DNA of 64,000 nucleotides from Pseudobacteriovorax antillogorgiicola (GTDB lineage: Bacteria; Bdellovibrionota_B; Oligoflexia; Oligoflexales; Oligoflexaceae), in NCBI RefSeq assembly GCF_900177345.1, contig NZ_FWZT01000001.1:186001-250000 (forward strand). Direction: 5' to 3'. The notes beneath the pieces were generated by a model. It was given only the letters and a program-made list of their open reading frames with translations, was not told where the DNA came from and did not search any database. The position numbers were made by a program, and so were the translations under genes. Below, piece by piece: positions 1 to 9,631 of this stretch. Within the stretch, counting starts at the first letter, position 1. Each line of letters opens with the position of its first letter.

Positions 1-324
1 CCAATCTCCGCATAATAGCTTGATAAAAATCTTCGCTTAGATGACTAAACTCCGCTTTATTATCTTAGTCAAGCCTAGATCACAGACTTTTCAGACAGTC
101 TCATAGGTCACGTTTGGCCTTGTAATCTTCTATAAACTTCGTGCTATTTCGTTTCCGTTTTAATTCAAACTATTAGAGTTTGTCAAATCCTTCTTATGTC
201 TCATTTAATGTCATAAGTTAATTCCTGTAAACTTCGGATTTTTAGATTCTCCTAAGACAAATGGTATCCTGTTTGCTAATGTAGAAAAGAGCAGTCCCAC
301 TTTTAAAATCGAGATGTCAGCGTA
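1..324. other. Non-coding left edge
   Basis: AT-rich stretch with no convincing reading frame on either strand. It must hold the promoter of the TPR gene at 325, but I see no clean -35/-10 pair. No tRNA, repeat or terminator is visible. Confidence 0.5.
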
Positions 325-2538
325 ATGCAATGGTTTGCTGTGATTAAAAAGGCAAGAAACTGCCATTCCAGACAATCTTGGCAATTATTTGTCGAAGAAT
401 TTGGCGAAGATCTATCATCGACCAATGACTCAAAGCCTATTGCTGAAATTTTTAAAATACTAACCGATGATAGCCACTCACTGAAGTACGGGGAGTCCCT
501 GTGGCAATGCCTCCTCTCGGGTTGTATCTCGTCCTGGAATTTGAGTTTGGGCTGTGAAATCGCGAGTTTTGTGGAAAAAATCCCCTCAGCGGCGATCAGA
601 CTTAAAATCGCAGAAATCTTTATGGAAAGCGGACTTCCAAGCCAGGCCCGCAAGGTGTCTCAACGAAGCCTTAGGCTAAAATCCATCAATCAGGCCGACA
701 TCATTTCGTTTCAATTAGTCACATGCAAAAGCTATGTGGAAGAAGGGCGGCATACTATGGCCCGGCGAATGCTGGAGAAGCTGGAAAGCTCGGTAAGTAC
801 AACCAATCTACCCAGCGAAACAAAAGCCGATATGCTGCTTAATATTGCAAGATCGAAGTTTTTCCTTGGCAACTACACCGAAGCAGCCTTCTTGTTTTCT
901 CGCGCCTATAGGATCTATCGATTTCATAAGCGCTGGGAATCTGCAGCTTGCGCCTTATTTAATTCAGCTGCGAGCTATGACAACAGCGGCATGGACTATC
1001 GCGAGAAGGCCATGAGTCTTGTCGCAAAATGCCAACAAATGTCTATTAAACATAGTCTTCCAGGCCCCTTGTCTCATTGTTATGCCTTTCATGCCACATA
1101 CCTTCATCACCGCGGTAGTTTTTCAGAGTCGGTGGATTACTACCGGAAAGCGCTAAGACTGATTCCTTCATCTGAGAATCGTTTTCGCAAGCTTCATATC
1201 ATTTCCATGCTGACGTTTACCCTTTACAAAGCAGGTAAGTTTAAGTTAGCGGCCAAGTATGGCCGCCAAACCCTCAAGCTAGCTGAAGAAGATGAGTCGG
1301 AGCGTTTTAAGATTCGCTACATTACCCTGAAAGCAGAGCTTGATTGGCAAGAAGGGCATGTGATGGAAGCTTATCAACTACTTGCTCAAGCTATTAAACC
1401 CCTAGAAGCAAATGGCATTCATACCCTAGAAGAGCTATCCGCATTAAGTCGGTTTAACATTAAATCAGCTCAGCTCAATACTCCTGTCAACTATTCTGTA
1501 AAGATAGCCCGGAGTCTAAAAAACAACAATGCTACATGGCTTGAGTATCGTATCTCAAAAGCCTTCCAAATGATCGTGAGAGGCGACATCGATGAATCTT
1601 ACCATGAAGCTCGGATGAGCCTGCAAGACGCCCTGGAGCACGGTTTCACCTACTACGAAGCGCAAAGCCTATGTGTGCTCTTGCTAGCTAAGGTAAGAAG
1701 CACTACCTGGGATGACGAGTTTGATCAATTTTGTCAGTCTCTAGAAGGGTTGGCGACCTCAAATGACTTTAAGGTTTTCTTGACTCAGGTATTACTCGCA
1801 AAGGCATCCAGGGCCTATTATGAAGGCGACTTCGAGACCGCAGCCAAGCTTATTTCAGATGCTCTGAGGCTTCCCAGATTATCCATTCAGAAAGACGAAG
1901 TCTTAGGAACTTGGCGACAAACCATTTCTGGCAATGCTCCCCGATTCAATCACGGTTGGAAAGCCCAATTCGTCATAGCAACAACAAAAACCTACTTTAA
2001 GCCCTCATTTCGTTGCTTGGGTACTGCTAAGTATATTGTTAGCGAAAGATACGTAGTTTCATTAGAAGACACCCCGATATTAAATAAACTCACCCAGTAT
2101 CTATTGGGTCAAGAAGGATTTTCGGCCTCACCGGAGGAAATCCAAGTGAATGTCTGGCAACAGAAAACAAATCTCCAAGGTTGGCAACAAAAAATACGAA
2201 ATTCCATAACTCGGCTACGGGCACTCTTTCCCCAAACAATTGCCCCCCTTATTCTCTACGAAGGCAACGCTGTTCGCCTATTTTCTGAGGCCATAGAGAT
2301 TCAACCAATCGCCGAGAAGGCAAACTACGATCAAAAAATCTTAGAGCTTCTCCAAAAAGGACCACAATCATCCATTCAACTTGCCAACAGCATTCAAGTT
2401 TCTCAATCAACCACCAAGCGGATACTGAGAAAGCTCGTGGATGGGAGGCAAGTAACTCAGTCAAAGGTTGGTCGCAAAGTACTGTACTCAAGGCACGCTT
2501 TCGACTTCAGAGGCCTTAGGTCTTCCGAGTCCTTATAA
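325..2538 (+). CDS. TPR-repeat protein with C-terminal winged-helix region
   Basis: A 737-residue soluble protein without a signal peptide. Residues ~60-560 are a long helical array of TPR-like units (for example YTEAAFLFSRAYRIY and FSESVDYYRKALRL). Residues ~570-650 resemble an OmpR/SARP-type winged helix, with the run IRNSITRLRALFP looking like its recognition helix. The last ~70 residues look like a second helix-turn-helix (SIQLANSIQVSQSTTKRIL) followed by a basic wing. This suggests a transcription factor whose TPR array senses a partner, but no family is recognised with certainty. The ATG at 325 has no strong ribosome site. The 3' end overlaps the convergent permease gene by 23 bases. 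Confidence 0.85.
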   Translation: MQWFAVIKKARNCHSRQSWQLFVEEFGEDLSSTNDSKPIAEIFKILTDDSHSLKYGESLWQCLLSGCISSWNLSLGCEIASFVEKIPSAAIRLKIAEIFMESGLPSQARKVSQRSLRLKSINQADIISFQLVTCKSYVEEGRHTMARRMLEKLESSVSTTNLPSETKADMLLNIARSKFFLGNYTEAAFLFSRAYRIYRFHKRWESAACALFNSAASYDNSGMDYREKAMSLVAKCQQMSIKHSLPGPLSHCYAFHATYLHHRGSFSESVDYYRKALRLIPSSENRFRKLHIISMLTFTLYKAGKFKLAAKYGRQTLKLAEEDESERFKIRYITLKAELDWQEGHVMEAYQLLAQAIKPLEANGIHTLEELSALSRFNIKSAQLNTPVNYSVKIARSLKNNNATWLEYRISKAFQMIVRGDIDESYHEARMSLQDALEHGFTYYEAQSLCVLLLAKVRSTTWDDEFDQFCQSLEGLATSNDFKVFLTQVLLAKASRAYYEGDFETAAKLISDALRLPRLSIQKDEVLGTWRQTISGNAPRFNHGWKAQFVIATTKTYFKPSFRCLGTAKYIVSERYVVSLEDTPILNKLTQYLLGQEGFSASPEEIQVNVWQQKTNLQGWQQKIRNSITRLRALFPQTIAPLILYEGNAVRLFSEAIEIQPIAEKANYDQKILELLQKGPQSSIQLANSIQVSQSTTKRILRKLVDGRQVTQSKVGRKVLYSRHAFDFRGLRSSESL

Positions 2539-3604
2539 TGCTCAGCCAAGACAAACCCAGCACTATGAAATTCGCTGACCAAGCACCAAGAATAGGCGGC
2601 ACCTCTCCCTGCTTGCTCAAAGCTCGCCCCGAGTTAAGGAAAAACCAGTAACTCAAGCCGATACCAAGAGCCAGAAGAATTCCCTTGGCGGTTTCCATGC
2701 TACGCTCCGACTTATAGCCGAACTTAAGCCCTATAAGACTCACCACGAATGAAGCGAAATGAAATGCCATTTTTACATGCATATCGACTCGATAGGAGAG
2801 AATATCCTGACCCGAGCTACTGCCCTTTGAAATGATATCGTTTAACTCGGAAAGACTCAGCTCGTTCGGAAGTCGACGTTCCCGCTTTAGTTTTTTGGGT
2901 TCTGCCGGAATTTCTAAGGATAAAAAGTCTTGCTCCTCTGTATAAGACAAGGTGCCATTGGGCCAAAAATATAGCATCTTTACATGGGAGAGAAGCCAGT
3001 CATTGGACTCTGGGCGGTATACTGCTGTTTCAGCCTCTATTGTTTTCTTTGGCCTGAAACTAGTTCCCATCTCAATCACCCTCACCTTATACATGATGCT
3101 TGTTAGGGGGTCGAAATCCTTAAAATTGAAGAGCCTGCCGTCCTTGCGAACCCACCTTGCTCCTTCAGCTAGTTGATTTACAGAACCTTTCTCGATCTTT
3201 ACTTCTTGAATGTCGTGAACTCTTTGAGCAGTCTTCGGTAGAAGCAGCTCTCCTACTATAAATGACCCTAAGACCAAGATCATACCTCCTACAGCAATTG
3301 GCGCACCAATGCGAAGTGGCCCCATACCTACCGCCCTCATCGCAGTAATCTCGTTGGTCCTGCTTAGCAAAACCATTGTGATCACCGACGCTAGTAGCGA
3401 TGCAATTGGCAACGTCTGAATCACTAGGTTGGGTATTTGGTAAAGGTAGAACTCAATCAGATCTTTTGTTTCAGGATCATAGCGAGGAATATAGCGGGTG
3501 GTTTTATGGATAAAATCGAACAACAAGAATAAGAAGACACATAGCGCTAAGGCACCGAGAACAAACTTAAAAAAGTCTCGTAAGACGTAAAGAAATAAAG
3601 TCAT
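2516..3604 (-). CDS. LptF/LptG-family lipopolysaccharide export permease
   Basis: A 362-residue member of the YjgP/YjgQ family, the inner-membrane permeases that with the LptB ATPase extract lipopolysaccharide and pass it to LptC/LptA. Three membrane helices lie in the first ~120 residues, followed by a periplasmic beta-jellyroll segment (~130-265) and three C-terminal helices; this is the normal architecture and length. The segment LLSRTNEITAMRAVGM is the typical cytoplasmic coupling region that contacts LptB. Only one of the usual pair lies here, so F and G cannot be told apart; the RSNEITAMRA-type sequence leans to LptG. The start ATG overlaps the TGA of the upstream lipoprotein gene (ATGA). 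Confidence 0.9.
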   Translation of the reverse strand: MTLFLYVLRDFFKFVLGALALCVFLFLLFDFIHKTTRYIPRYDPETKDLIEFYLYQIPNLVIQTLPIASLLASVITMVLLSRTNEITAMRAVGMGPLRIGAPIAVGGMILVLGSFIVGELLLPKTAQRVHDIQEVKIEKGSVNQLAEGARWVRKDGRLFNFKDFDPLTSIMYKVRVIEMGTSFRPKKTIEAETAVYRPESNDWLLSHVKMLYFWPNGTLSYTEEQDFLSLEIPAEPKKLKRERRLPNELSLSELNDIISKGSSSGQDILSYRVDMHVKMAFHFASFVVSLIGLKFGYKSERSMETAKGILLALGIGLSYWFFLNSGRALSKQGEVPPILGAWSANFIVLGLSWLSIIRTRKT

Positions 3605-4017
3605 TTAACGTCTTCTTGCGAAATGAGATTCAGCGCTTTTGCTAGGATATAAGGCAAACCCTTCTTTCCCCTCTCCACTGTTCCCAGCACCCTGAGGCGC
3701 TCATAGCTTTCTTCTGCCAGCAATCGATTCGCATCTTCTACATGAGTTAGGACCACTAACATACGCCCAGACTCATCTGATATTACTAGATGGGTATCAT
3801 ACTTTCCCAGTGATTCGATCTTACCTTCAATGATAATTTCGCGCCCCAGAAGGTTTCCTGTGTCGAAATGAATCTCTTTAGTTGTTACCAAGCTAGGCTC
3901 GGAAAATACAGTGCCCCCGCTCCAGCTAAAGCTGCCATGATCGATGCTTTTCTTTAGCTCTTCAACTTCTGTGCAAGAAGATACAAATAGAACTAATAGT
4001 AACGGGAGAATCTTCAT
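3601..4017 (-). CDS. Small predicted lipoprotein with OB-fold-like domain
   Basis: A 138-residue protein with a lipoprotein signal (hydrophobic run, then VSSC at the cleavage site, residues 12-15). The rest has the alternating pattern of a small beta barrel (GREIIIEGKIESLGKYDTH, then LVISDESGRMLVVLT), suggestive of an OB-fold as in CcmE or tRNA-anti-like domains; this is inference. It is translationally coupled to the LptF/LptG-type permease, so an envelope role is likely. It lies just after the ribosomal operon terminator and probably has its own promoter between 4018 and 4070. Confidence 0.8.
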   Translation of the reverse strand: MKILPLLLVLFVSSCTEVEELKKSIDHGSFSWSGGTVFSEPSLVTTKEIHFDTGNLLGREIIIEGKIESLGKYDTHLVISDESGRMLVVLTHVEDANRLLAEESYERLRVLGTVERGKKGLPYILAKALNLISQEDVK

Positions 4018-4070
4018 TGCCTCAACCTGTCTCTAATTAAAAAAAGGACACATTCAAATTATAATCAAAT

Positions 4071-4098
4071 AAAAAAATCCCGCTAGTAACCTAGCAGG
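4071..4098 (-). terminator. Rho-independent terminator of the ribosomal superoperon
   Basis: On the minus strand the arms CCTGCTAG and CTAGCGGG pair over 8 bp (one G-U) with loop GTTA, followed by A and seven U. It lies 26 bases after the rplQ stop, closing the S10-spc-alpha operon. Confidence 0.9.
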
Positions 4099-4123
4099 AC
4101 CTATTGAAATAATTGTAAATTCC

Positions 4124-4501
4124 TTACTCTGACTTTGCTTTTGGTTCAAAATCAACGAATTCAATTGTCGCTAATTTTGCACCATCGCCAAATCGAACTC
4201 CTCTTTTTAGGATACGAAGATAGCCACCAGGACGATCTTTGAATCTAGGAGCCAAGTCTTGGAATACCTTACTAACAGCTGCCTTATCAAAAAGGTAACT
4301 GGCCGCTTGTCTTTGATTGTGTAGACCACCCTTTTTACCAAGAGTAACCATCTTTTCTACGACGCTTCGTAGTTCCTTTGCTTTCGGAAGAGTCGTTGTG
4401 ATGCTTTCATGGGTGATCAATGATGTCGCCATGTTTCTCAACATTGCTCTTCTATGAGCGCTATCTCTTCCAAGTTTTCTATAACCATGCTTATGTCGCA
4501 T
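4124..4501 (-). CDS. rplQ: 50S ribosomal protein L17
   Basis: 125 residues, beginning [20 protein letters not shown], the diagnostic L17 start, and of normal length. It is the last gene of the alpha operon, 26 bases after rpoA and followed by the operon terminator. L17 sits near the exit tunnel of the large subunit. Confidence 0.98.
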   Translation of the reverse strand: MRHKHGYRKLGRDSAHRRAMLRNMATSLITHESITTTLPKAKELRSVVEKMVTLGKKGGLHNQRQAASYLFDKAAVSKVFQDLAPRFKDRPGGYLRILKRGVRFGDGAKLATIEFVDFEPKAKSE

Positions 4502-4527
4502 CGTTTTCTAGCCTCACTATCTAATAG

Positions 4528-5538
4528 TTAATTTGATTCTGATTCTCTCTGTCTGAGCATACTGGGATCAAAACCATCGATCTTCATACCCAATGAAAGA
4601 CCCATTTCCGCTAATATATCTTTGATCTCATTCAGAGACTTTCTACCGAAGTTTTTAGTCTTTAGCATCTCTGCTTCGCTCTTAGTCACAAGCTCGCCAA
4701 TGTACTTGATATTGGCGTTTTCAAGACAGTTTGCAGCCCGAACGCTTAACTCAAGAGAATCCACTGTTTTAAACAAGTTCTCGTTGAGTTGTGGCTTATT
4801 GTCCATCTCGTCTTCGACCGGCCGTGCTTCAACTTCCTCGGTTTCATCGAAGTTGATGAAGATCGTCAGCTGTTCTTTAAGAATCTTGGCCGCATACGCT
4901 AGAGCATCGTCGGGCCTTACCGCGCCGTTCGTCCACACTTCTAAAGTCAACTTGTCGTAGTCAGTCATCTGACCAACACGAGCGTTGGATACGTTATACG
5001 CTACGCGTCTTACTGGCGCAAATATAGAATCAGTGACAATGTATTCTGTGGGGATATCTTCAGTACGATTCATGTCCGCCGAAACATACCCACGACCGTG
5101 CCGTACGATCATCTCCATGTCAAGAGAACCATCTTCACCCACCGTCGCAATATGCTGCTCTGGGTTAAGTATCTCGACATCACTGCTCGCCTGAATATCA
5201 CCAGCAGTTAATACTCCTTCGCCCGTAGACTTAAGAGTAATTCTTGCATCTTGCTCGCCTAGATAGCGAATGTTGACCTGCTTCAGATTAAGGATGATGT
5301 CGGTAACATCTTCCTTCACACCTTGAATCGTACTAAGCTCATGCTCGACGCCAGCAATCCGAACAGCAACGACTGCTGCACCGTTGATGCTTGATAGCAG
5401 TACTCTTCGCAATGAATTGCCAAGAGTTGTACCGTACCCCCGCTCCAGTGGTTTAGCGATAAACTTACCGTATGTATCAGTTAGTGTGGCGATCTCAACA
5501 TTATTTGGGGTTATTAGATCTTGCCAATTACGATGCAT
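4528..5538 (-). CDS. rpoA: RNA polymerase alpha subunit
   Basis: 336 residues, close to the family norm. The N-terminal domain (~1-230), with [17 protein letters not shown] at residues ~34-50, drives alpha dimerisation and assembly of beta/beta'. An acidic linker is followed by the C-terminal domain (~255-325) that contacts UP elements and activators; its helix-hairpin-helix reads [17 protein letters not shown]. The gene is unusual only in its neighbour: rpsK precedes it directly, with 166 non-coding bases where rpsD normally lies. Confidence 0.99.
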   Translation of the reverse strand: MHRNWQDLITPNNVEIATLTDTYGKFIAKPLERGYGTTLGNSLRRVLLSSINGAAVVAVRIAGVEHELSTIQGVKEDVTDIILNLKQVNIRYLGEQDARITLKSTGEGVLTAGDIQASSDVEILNPEQHIATVGEDGSLDMEMIVRHGRGYVSADMNRTEDIPTEYIVTDSIFAPVRRVAYNVSNARVGQMTDYDKLTLEVWTNGAVRPDDALAYAAKILKEQLTIFINFDETEEVEARPVEDEMDNKPQLNENLFKTVDSLELSVRAANCLENANIKYIGELVTKSEAEMLKTKNFGRKSLNEIKDILAEMGLSLGMKIDGFDPSMLRQRESESN

Positions 5539-5704
5539 GAATGCTCTCCGTTGGGCTTCGTTAACTTATCCACTGGTCCAGCGCCAGCTGCCACCTATTT
5601 ATTGTCGAATGATTCGAGTGAGTCCTATTTTACCAATTTATTTGACTTGGTCTATAGAATAACCTTAAAGAGGGCTCAAAGGCACCCCCTTCATGGCTGG
5701 GTTC
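5539..5704 (-). promoter_or_regulatory. rpsK-rpoA spacer, possible internal promoter
   Basis: A 166-base non-coding gap at the place where rpsD is found in most bacteria. No S4-like reading frame or remnant can be read in any frame. On the minus strand an extended -10-like sequence TGGTAAAAT lies in the middle (around 5630), so rpoA-rplQ may have its own promoter. There is no clear -35. Confidence 0.3.
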
Positions 5705-6094
5705 TTACACTCTACGACGTTTAGGCGGCCTACAGCCATTGTGAGGAACCGGAGTGATATCTCGCAACAAGTTAACCTTTAGTCCCGCAGCTGCTAAGGC
5801 TCTAACTGCACTTTCGCGACCTGAGCCTGGCCCTTTCACGAGAACTGAGATGGAGCGCATGCCAACGTCCATCGCCTTACGAGCGGCTTCTTCAGCGGCA
5901 ACCTGAGCTGCGAAAGGAGTACTCTTACGAGATCCCTTAAAGCCCTTGGTTCCTGCTGTACACCAAGAAACAACTTCGCCATTAAGATCTGTGATCGTAA
6001 CGATGGTGTTGTTAAACGTTGATTGGATGTGCGCCACACCCATTGGTACGTTCTTTTTCGTTTTTCTTTTTTTACCAATAGAACCTTTAGCCAT
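5705..6094 (-). CDS. rpsK: 30S ribosomal protein S11
   Basis: 129 residues with the S11 signatures [14 protein letters not shown] (residues ~23-36) and [15 protein letters not shown] at the C-terminus. It lies 32 bases after rpsM. S11 forms the platform of the small subunit near the E site. Confidence 0.99.
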   Translation of the reverse strand: MAKGSIGKKRKTKKNVPMGVAHIQSTFNNTIVTITDLNGEVVSWCTAGTKGFKGSRKSTPFAAQVAAEEAARKAMDVGMRSISVLVKGPGSGRESAVRALAAAGLKVNLLRDITPVPHNGCRPPKRRRV

Positions 6095-6126
6095 CTGGCA
6101 CCTTCCTTCAGCTTGCTATGGGCAGA

Positions 6127-6498
6127 TTACTTCTTCTTGTTCGCGATTGTTTTACGTGGTCCCTTACGGGTTCGAGCGTTCGTCTTTGTTCTCTGCCCTC
6201 TTACTGGAAGACCGCGTCGGTGACGAAGACCTCTGTAGTTACCTAAATCTACAAGACGCTTGATATTAAGAGACACTTCACGACGCAAGTCACCTTCAAC
6301 AAGCAGCCCTTCGGTATCGATCACTTTACGGATGGTGTTCACCTCGTCGCCGCTCAGCTCTCCAGCTTTCTTGTTAGCATCGATTCCAGACTTCTCGACG
6401 ATCAGAACGGATTTTGTTCTTCCGATTCCGTAAATACTTGTAAGAGCTATATCTACTCTCTTGTGAGCGGGCAAATCTACCCCAGCGATACGAGCCAT
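6127..6498 (-). CDS. rpsM: 30S ribosomal protein S13
   Basis: 123 residues, starting [20 protein letters not shown], with the helix-hairpin-helix region and the basic tail ([15 protein letters not shown]) that contacts P-site tRNA. First gene of the alpha-operon block, 15 bases after rpmJ. Confidence 0.99.
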   Translation of the reverse strand: MARIAGVDLPAHKRVDIALTSIYGIGRTKSVLIVEKSGIDANKKAGELSGDEVNTIRKVIDTEGLLVEGDLRREVSLNIKRLVDLGNYRGLRHRRGLPVRGQRTKTNARTRKGPRKTIANKKK

Positions 6499-6513
6499 TA
6501 TATCTCCTAACCT

Positions 6514-6627
6514 TTAGCCTTGTCTTTGTTTGTGCTTCTTAACTTCGCAGATGACCCTTAGGACGCCTCGTCTACGAATAACCTTACATTTTTCGCAAAT
6601 CGGTTTAACGCTTGCTCTAACTTTCAT
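6514..6627 (-). CDS. rpmJ: 50S ribosomal protein L36 (zinc-binding form)
   Basis: A 37-residue protein read directly from the sequence: [19 protein letters not shown], then [18 protein letters not shown]. It has the C-x2-C...C-x4-H zinc ligands, so it is the C+ form that needs zinc. It lies between infA (20 bases) and rpsM (15 bases), the usual order. L36 stabilises 23S rRNA near the peptidyl-transferase centre. Confidence 0.97.
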   Translation of the reverse strand: MKVRASVKPICEKCKVIRRRGVLRVICEVKKHKQRQG

Positions 6628-6647
6628 TGCTAACTCCGAGTGATAAT

Positions 6648-6866
6648 TTATTTAGAGCGGTATACGATGCGGCCTCTACTTAAATCATAGGGTGAAACTT
6701 CCAGTTTGACTTTGTCTCCAGGAAGAATTCGAATGAAGTGCATCCTCATCTTACCGCTGATGTGGGCTAGCACCTCATGCCCGTTCTCCAGTTCCACCTT
6801 GAACATTGCATTCGGTAGAGGTTCTTTTACGACACCTTCCACTTCTATAACATCTTCTTTTGCCAT
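6648..6866 (-). CDS. infA: Translation initiation factor IF-1
   Basis: 72 residues, the exact usual length, an S1-type OB-fold protein that occupies the A site during initiation. The sequence [19 protein letters not shown] and the C-terminal [15 protein letters not shown] are typical. It follows adk after a 135-base gap that may hold a promoter. Confidence 0.98.
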   Translation of the reverse strand: MAKEDVIEVEGVVKEPLPNAMFKVELENGHEVLAHISGKMRMHFIRILPGDKVKLEVSPYDLSRGRIVYRSK

Positions 6867-6907
6867 ATCTTCCGCTCTAACCTGTTTGAAAATTTAGGAA
6901 AAGACCC

Positions 6908-6950
6908 TATCTTTAATCAGAGCTGCGACACTCTACACCGTTAAAAACGG
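6908..6950 (-). promoter_or_regulatory. Candidate promoter upstream of infA
   Basis: In the 135-base adk-infA gap the minus strand reads TTGCCC, 17 bases, then TAGAGT. The spacer holds a small hairpin (CCGTT/AACGG). Matches to consensus are 4 of 6 at each hexamer, so this is only a plausible internal promoter for infA-rpmJ-rpsM. Confidence 0.3.
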
Positions 6951-7001
6951 ATGGGCAAGCCTTGATTAACAAATTCTATAAGCCACGATTACCGTTGCTA
7001 T

Positions 7002-7640
7002 TTATAGGCTCTGGATCGCTTTGGAGATGCGTTCAAACACCTCTTCAGTAGACCCGTTGCCATCGACCCGAACATAAAGGCCTTCGCCCTGATAAAAGTC
7101 TAGGACCGGCTTCGTCTCATTTTCGTATACATCGAGCCGAACCCGAACCTTCTCCTCGTTATCATCAGGTCTCTGCTGCAGCTGTCCACCGCAGCGATCG
7201 CAAACCCCTTCAACCTTTGGAGGGCTGAAGTTCACATGAAACGAAGCACCACAATTCCCGCACGTCCTTCGGCCACAGAGCCGACTCATGAGAACGTCGC
7301 TATCGACATCCAAGTGAAGCGCAGCTTTTACGGGATACTGCTCTTTCAGAGTCTTGAGTGTTTCTGCCTGACTTAGATTCCTGGGGTAGCCATCCAGAAG
7401 AATCTTCTCCTCTGTAGTTGCAGCTAGCTCAGCCTTCAAAATATCGAGCAGAACATCGTCGGGAACCAGTTTGCCAGCTGACATTAGCTCGCTTGCTTTC
7501 TTCCCAACTTCCGTACCCAACTTGATCTGCCGACGCAATGCGTCGCCAGTTGATATCTTCCGAAACCCCTGCTTCTCTACTAATAGATCTGCTTGGGTTC
7601 CCTTACCAGCACCAGGGGCGCCAGTGATAACTACAATCAT
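7002..7640 (-). CDS. adk: Adenylate kinase
   Basis: 212 residues; catalyses ATP + AMP = 2 ADP in the cytoplasm. The P-loop GAPGAGKGTQ is at residues 7-16. The LID domain carries two CxxC pairs (CGNC and CDRC), so it is the zinc-stabilised long form. The DGYPRNLSQAE segment is the AMP-binding region. Its ATG overlaps the secY TGA by four bases, so the two are translationally coupled, as in many spc operons. Confidence 0.99.
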   Translation of the reverse strand: MIVVITGAPGAGKGTQADLLVEKQGFRKISTGDALRRQIKLGTEVGKKASELMSAGKLVPDDVLLDILKAELAATTEEKILLDGYPRNLSQAETLKTLKEQYPVKAALHLDVDSDVLMSRLCGRRTCGNCGASFHVNFSPPKVEGVCDRCGGQLQQRPDDNEEKVRVRLDVYENETKPVLDFYQGEGLYVRVDGNGSTEEVFERISKAIQSL

Positions 7641-8959
7641 CGTCTCGCACCCCGTCGTCGTGGACTACCCTGCTTCATAAAAGCTTCATACCGTAAGGAC
7701 TGACGATGAGCGTCAATTTGCCTAAAGGTTTCGAGTGCCACCCCAACGATAATCAAAAGACTTGTCCCACCGAAGTAGAACTGCACGTTGAAACGATCTG
7801 TTATGATCGACGGTACCAGACAGATCGCAGCTAGATAGATAGCCCCTGTCAACGTCAACCGGTTTATGACGCGACCCAAAAAGTCTGCAGTCTTAGCCCC
7901 TGGTCGAATACCAGGAATGTAGCCACCGTGCTTCTTAAGGTTCTCAGCTATGTCATCTGGCTTAAATTGAATCGACGTGTAGAAGAACGCGAAGAAGACA
8001 ATCAAAGCAAGGTAAACGACATTATAAAGCCAACCACCCGGGATAAAAACGGTATTTAGAAAATTAGCAACTGGGCTACCCTCTAAAACTTGGGCTGCTG
8101 TAACTGGAATTTGAAGCAAGGAGCTCGCAAAAATTGGTGGAATGACGCCCGCAGTGTTCACTCTGATCGGTAGATGAGAGGTTTGTCCCCCGTAAACTCT
8201 TTTTCCGACCTGCCGCTTTGCGTATTGAATCGGAACTTGCCTTGCGCCTTGCTCAATGAAAACAACCCCAGCTGTTATCACAACGACGATAACCAGAAGG
8301 ATTATGATCTGGAGAGCTTCCATTTCTGCCGTGTTGTACTTGCTATAAGTATTGGTAATTACTGAAGGAAGACCAGCAACGATTCCGGCAAAAATGATTA
8401 GTGAAATGCCGTTGCCGACACCTCGTTCCGTGATCTGCTCACCAATCCACATCACCAAAGCAGTACCTGCAGTAAGACTGAGTGCTGTAAACAGCAACCA
8501 CCCCATTCCTGGGTCCACAACCAGCGAACCACCGCCAAATTCAGCGGTGGATAGCGTTCTTGCGATCATAAAACCCTGAATCACTGCAAGCAAAATTGTC
8601 CCGTAGCGGGTGTACTGAGTGATCTTTTTTCGCCCAGCTTCACCTTCTTTCGAAAGTGCCTCTAAATGAGGGACCACAACTGTCAAGAGCTGGGCTATGA
8701 TGGACGCGGAAATATACGGCATCACTCCCAAGGCGAAAATACTAAACCTCTCGAGGGCTCCACCAGAAAACATGTTGATCATTCCGAAGGCGTTTGCTCC
8801 CTGGCTTTGGAAAAACTCCCCAAGCCTCGCTGCATCAACGCCTGGAATCGGCACGTGAACACCGATTCGGTATAAAGCTAAAAAACCAAGAGTAAAAAGT
8901 ATCTTCTTCTGGAGATGATTCAAGCTCATCTCCTGAAGTGACGACGTCCGCTGTGCCAC
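7637..8959 (-). CDS. secY: Preprotein translocase subunit SecY
   Basis: 440 residues with ten predicted membrane helices, the channel of the Sec translocon (partner SecG is at 48382). The N-terminal RIGVHVPIPGVDAARL and the motif GVIPPIFASSLLQIP (cytoplasmic loop and plug-facing helix) are characteristic. Starts with GTG two bases after rplO and overlaps adk. Confidence 0.99.
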   Translation of the reverse strand: MAQRTSSLQEMSLNHLQKKILFTLGFLALYRIGVHVPIPGVDAARLGEFFQSQGANAFGMINMFSGGALERFSIFALGVMPYISASIIAQLLTVVVPHLEALSKEGEAGRKKITQYTRYGTILLAVIQGFMIARTLSTAEFGGGSLVVDPGMGWLLFTALSLTAGTALVMWIGEQITERGVGNGISLIIFAGIVAGLPSVITNTYSKYNTAEMEALQIIILLVIVVVITAGVVFIEQGARQVPIQYAKRQVGKRVYGGQTSHLPIRVNTAGVIPPIFASSLLQIPVTAAQVLEGSPVANFLNTVFIPGGWLYNVVYLALIVFFAFFYTSIQFKPDDIAENLKKHGGYIPGIRPGAKTADFLGRVINRLTLTGAIYLAAICLVPSIITDRFNVQFYFGGTSLLIIVGVALETFRQIDAHRQSLRYEAFMKQGSPRRRGARR

Positions 8960-8961
8960 GA

Positions 8962-9405
8962 TTAGATCTCCTCGACTTTACCGCCTGCCTTCTCAACTGC
9001 TGCTTTTGCGGAAGCACTGAACTTCTGAACATTAATTGTCAGTGCTTTTTCTAGAGTTCCGCGTCCGAGTAACTTGACGGGACATCCGGGCTTTCGTAAT
9101 AGACCAGCTTTATCTAAAACTTCTGGCGTAATGGTAGACCCGGCCTCAAACCTGTTTAGGCTGTCCAAGTTTATGGGATTATACTCAATTCGGAAAGGGT
9201 TTTTGAACCCTCTCTTAGGCAGACGTCTGTACAAAGGCATTTGACCACCTTCGAAACCAGGAGCAATTCCGCCACCCTTGCGAGCTTTCTGCCCTTTGTG
9301 ACCCTTACCAGCAGTCTTTCCTAGACCGCTACCAGGACCACGCCCGATTCGCTTCTTTTTCTTATTAGAGCCTTTAGCGGGCGATAAATTACTTAAATCT
9401 TTCAT
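8962..9405 (-). CDS. rplO: 50S ribosomal protein L15
   Basis: 147 residues. The glycine-rich basic N-terminal half ([20 protein letters not shown]) and the globular C-terminal half ending KAGGKVEEI are typical L15. Order rpmD-rplO-secY is standard. Confidence 0.99.
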   Translation of the reverse strand: MKDLSNLSPAKGSNKKKKRIGRGPGSGLGKTAGKGHKGQKARKGGGIAPGFEGGQMPLYRRLPKRGFKNPFRIEYNPINLDSLNRFEAGSTITPEVLDKAGLLRKPGCPVKLLGRGTLEKALTINVQKFSASAKAAVEKAGGKVEEI

Positions 9406-9421
9406 TTAACTTGCCTCTTTC

Positions 9422-9607
9422 TTATTCAGAAACCAGCTCATACTCAACAAGGTGCCTCACCTTATTGACCATGCCGCGAGTGCAATTGTTATCCTTGTGC
9501 GTTCTTTCTTGGCCAATCTTACCAAGACCTAAAGCCTTAACAACCTTACGCAGGGATTCGCTGCTTCCGATGAGGCTTTTTTTCTGGCGAACTACAATCT
9601 TTGACAT
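9422..9607 (-). CDS. rpmD: 50S ribosomal protein L30
   Basis: 61 residues, starting MSKIVVRQKKSLIGSSESLR and followed by ALGLGKIGQERTHKDN, the L30 family signature. Small two-layer protein of the large subunit between rpsE and rplO. Confidence 0.97.
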   Translation of the reverse strand: MSKIVVRQKKSLIGSSESLRKVVKALGLGKIGQERTHKDNNCTRGMVNKVRHLVEYELVSE

Positions 9608-9631
9608 TTCTTTCTCCAGTATTTGAGCGAA

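Noticed and set aside
5539-5704. Decayed rpsD in the rpsK-rpoA gap
   Set aside because: 166 bases is far too short and no frame shows S4-like residues.
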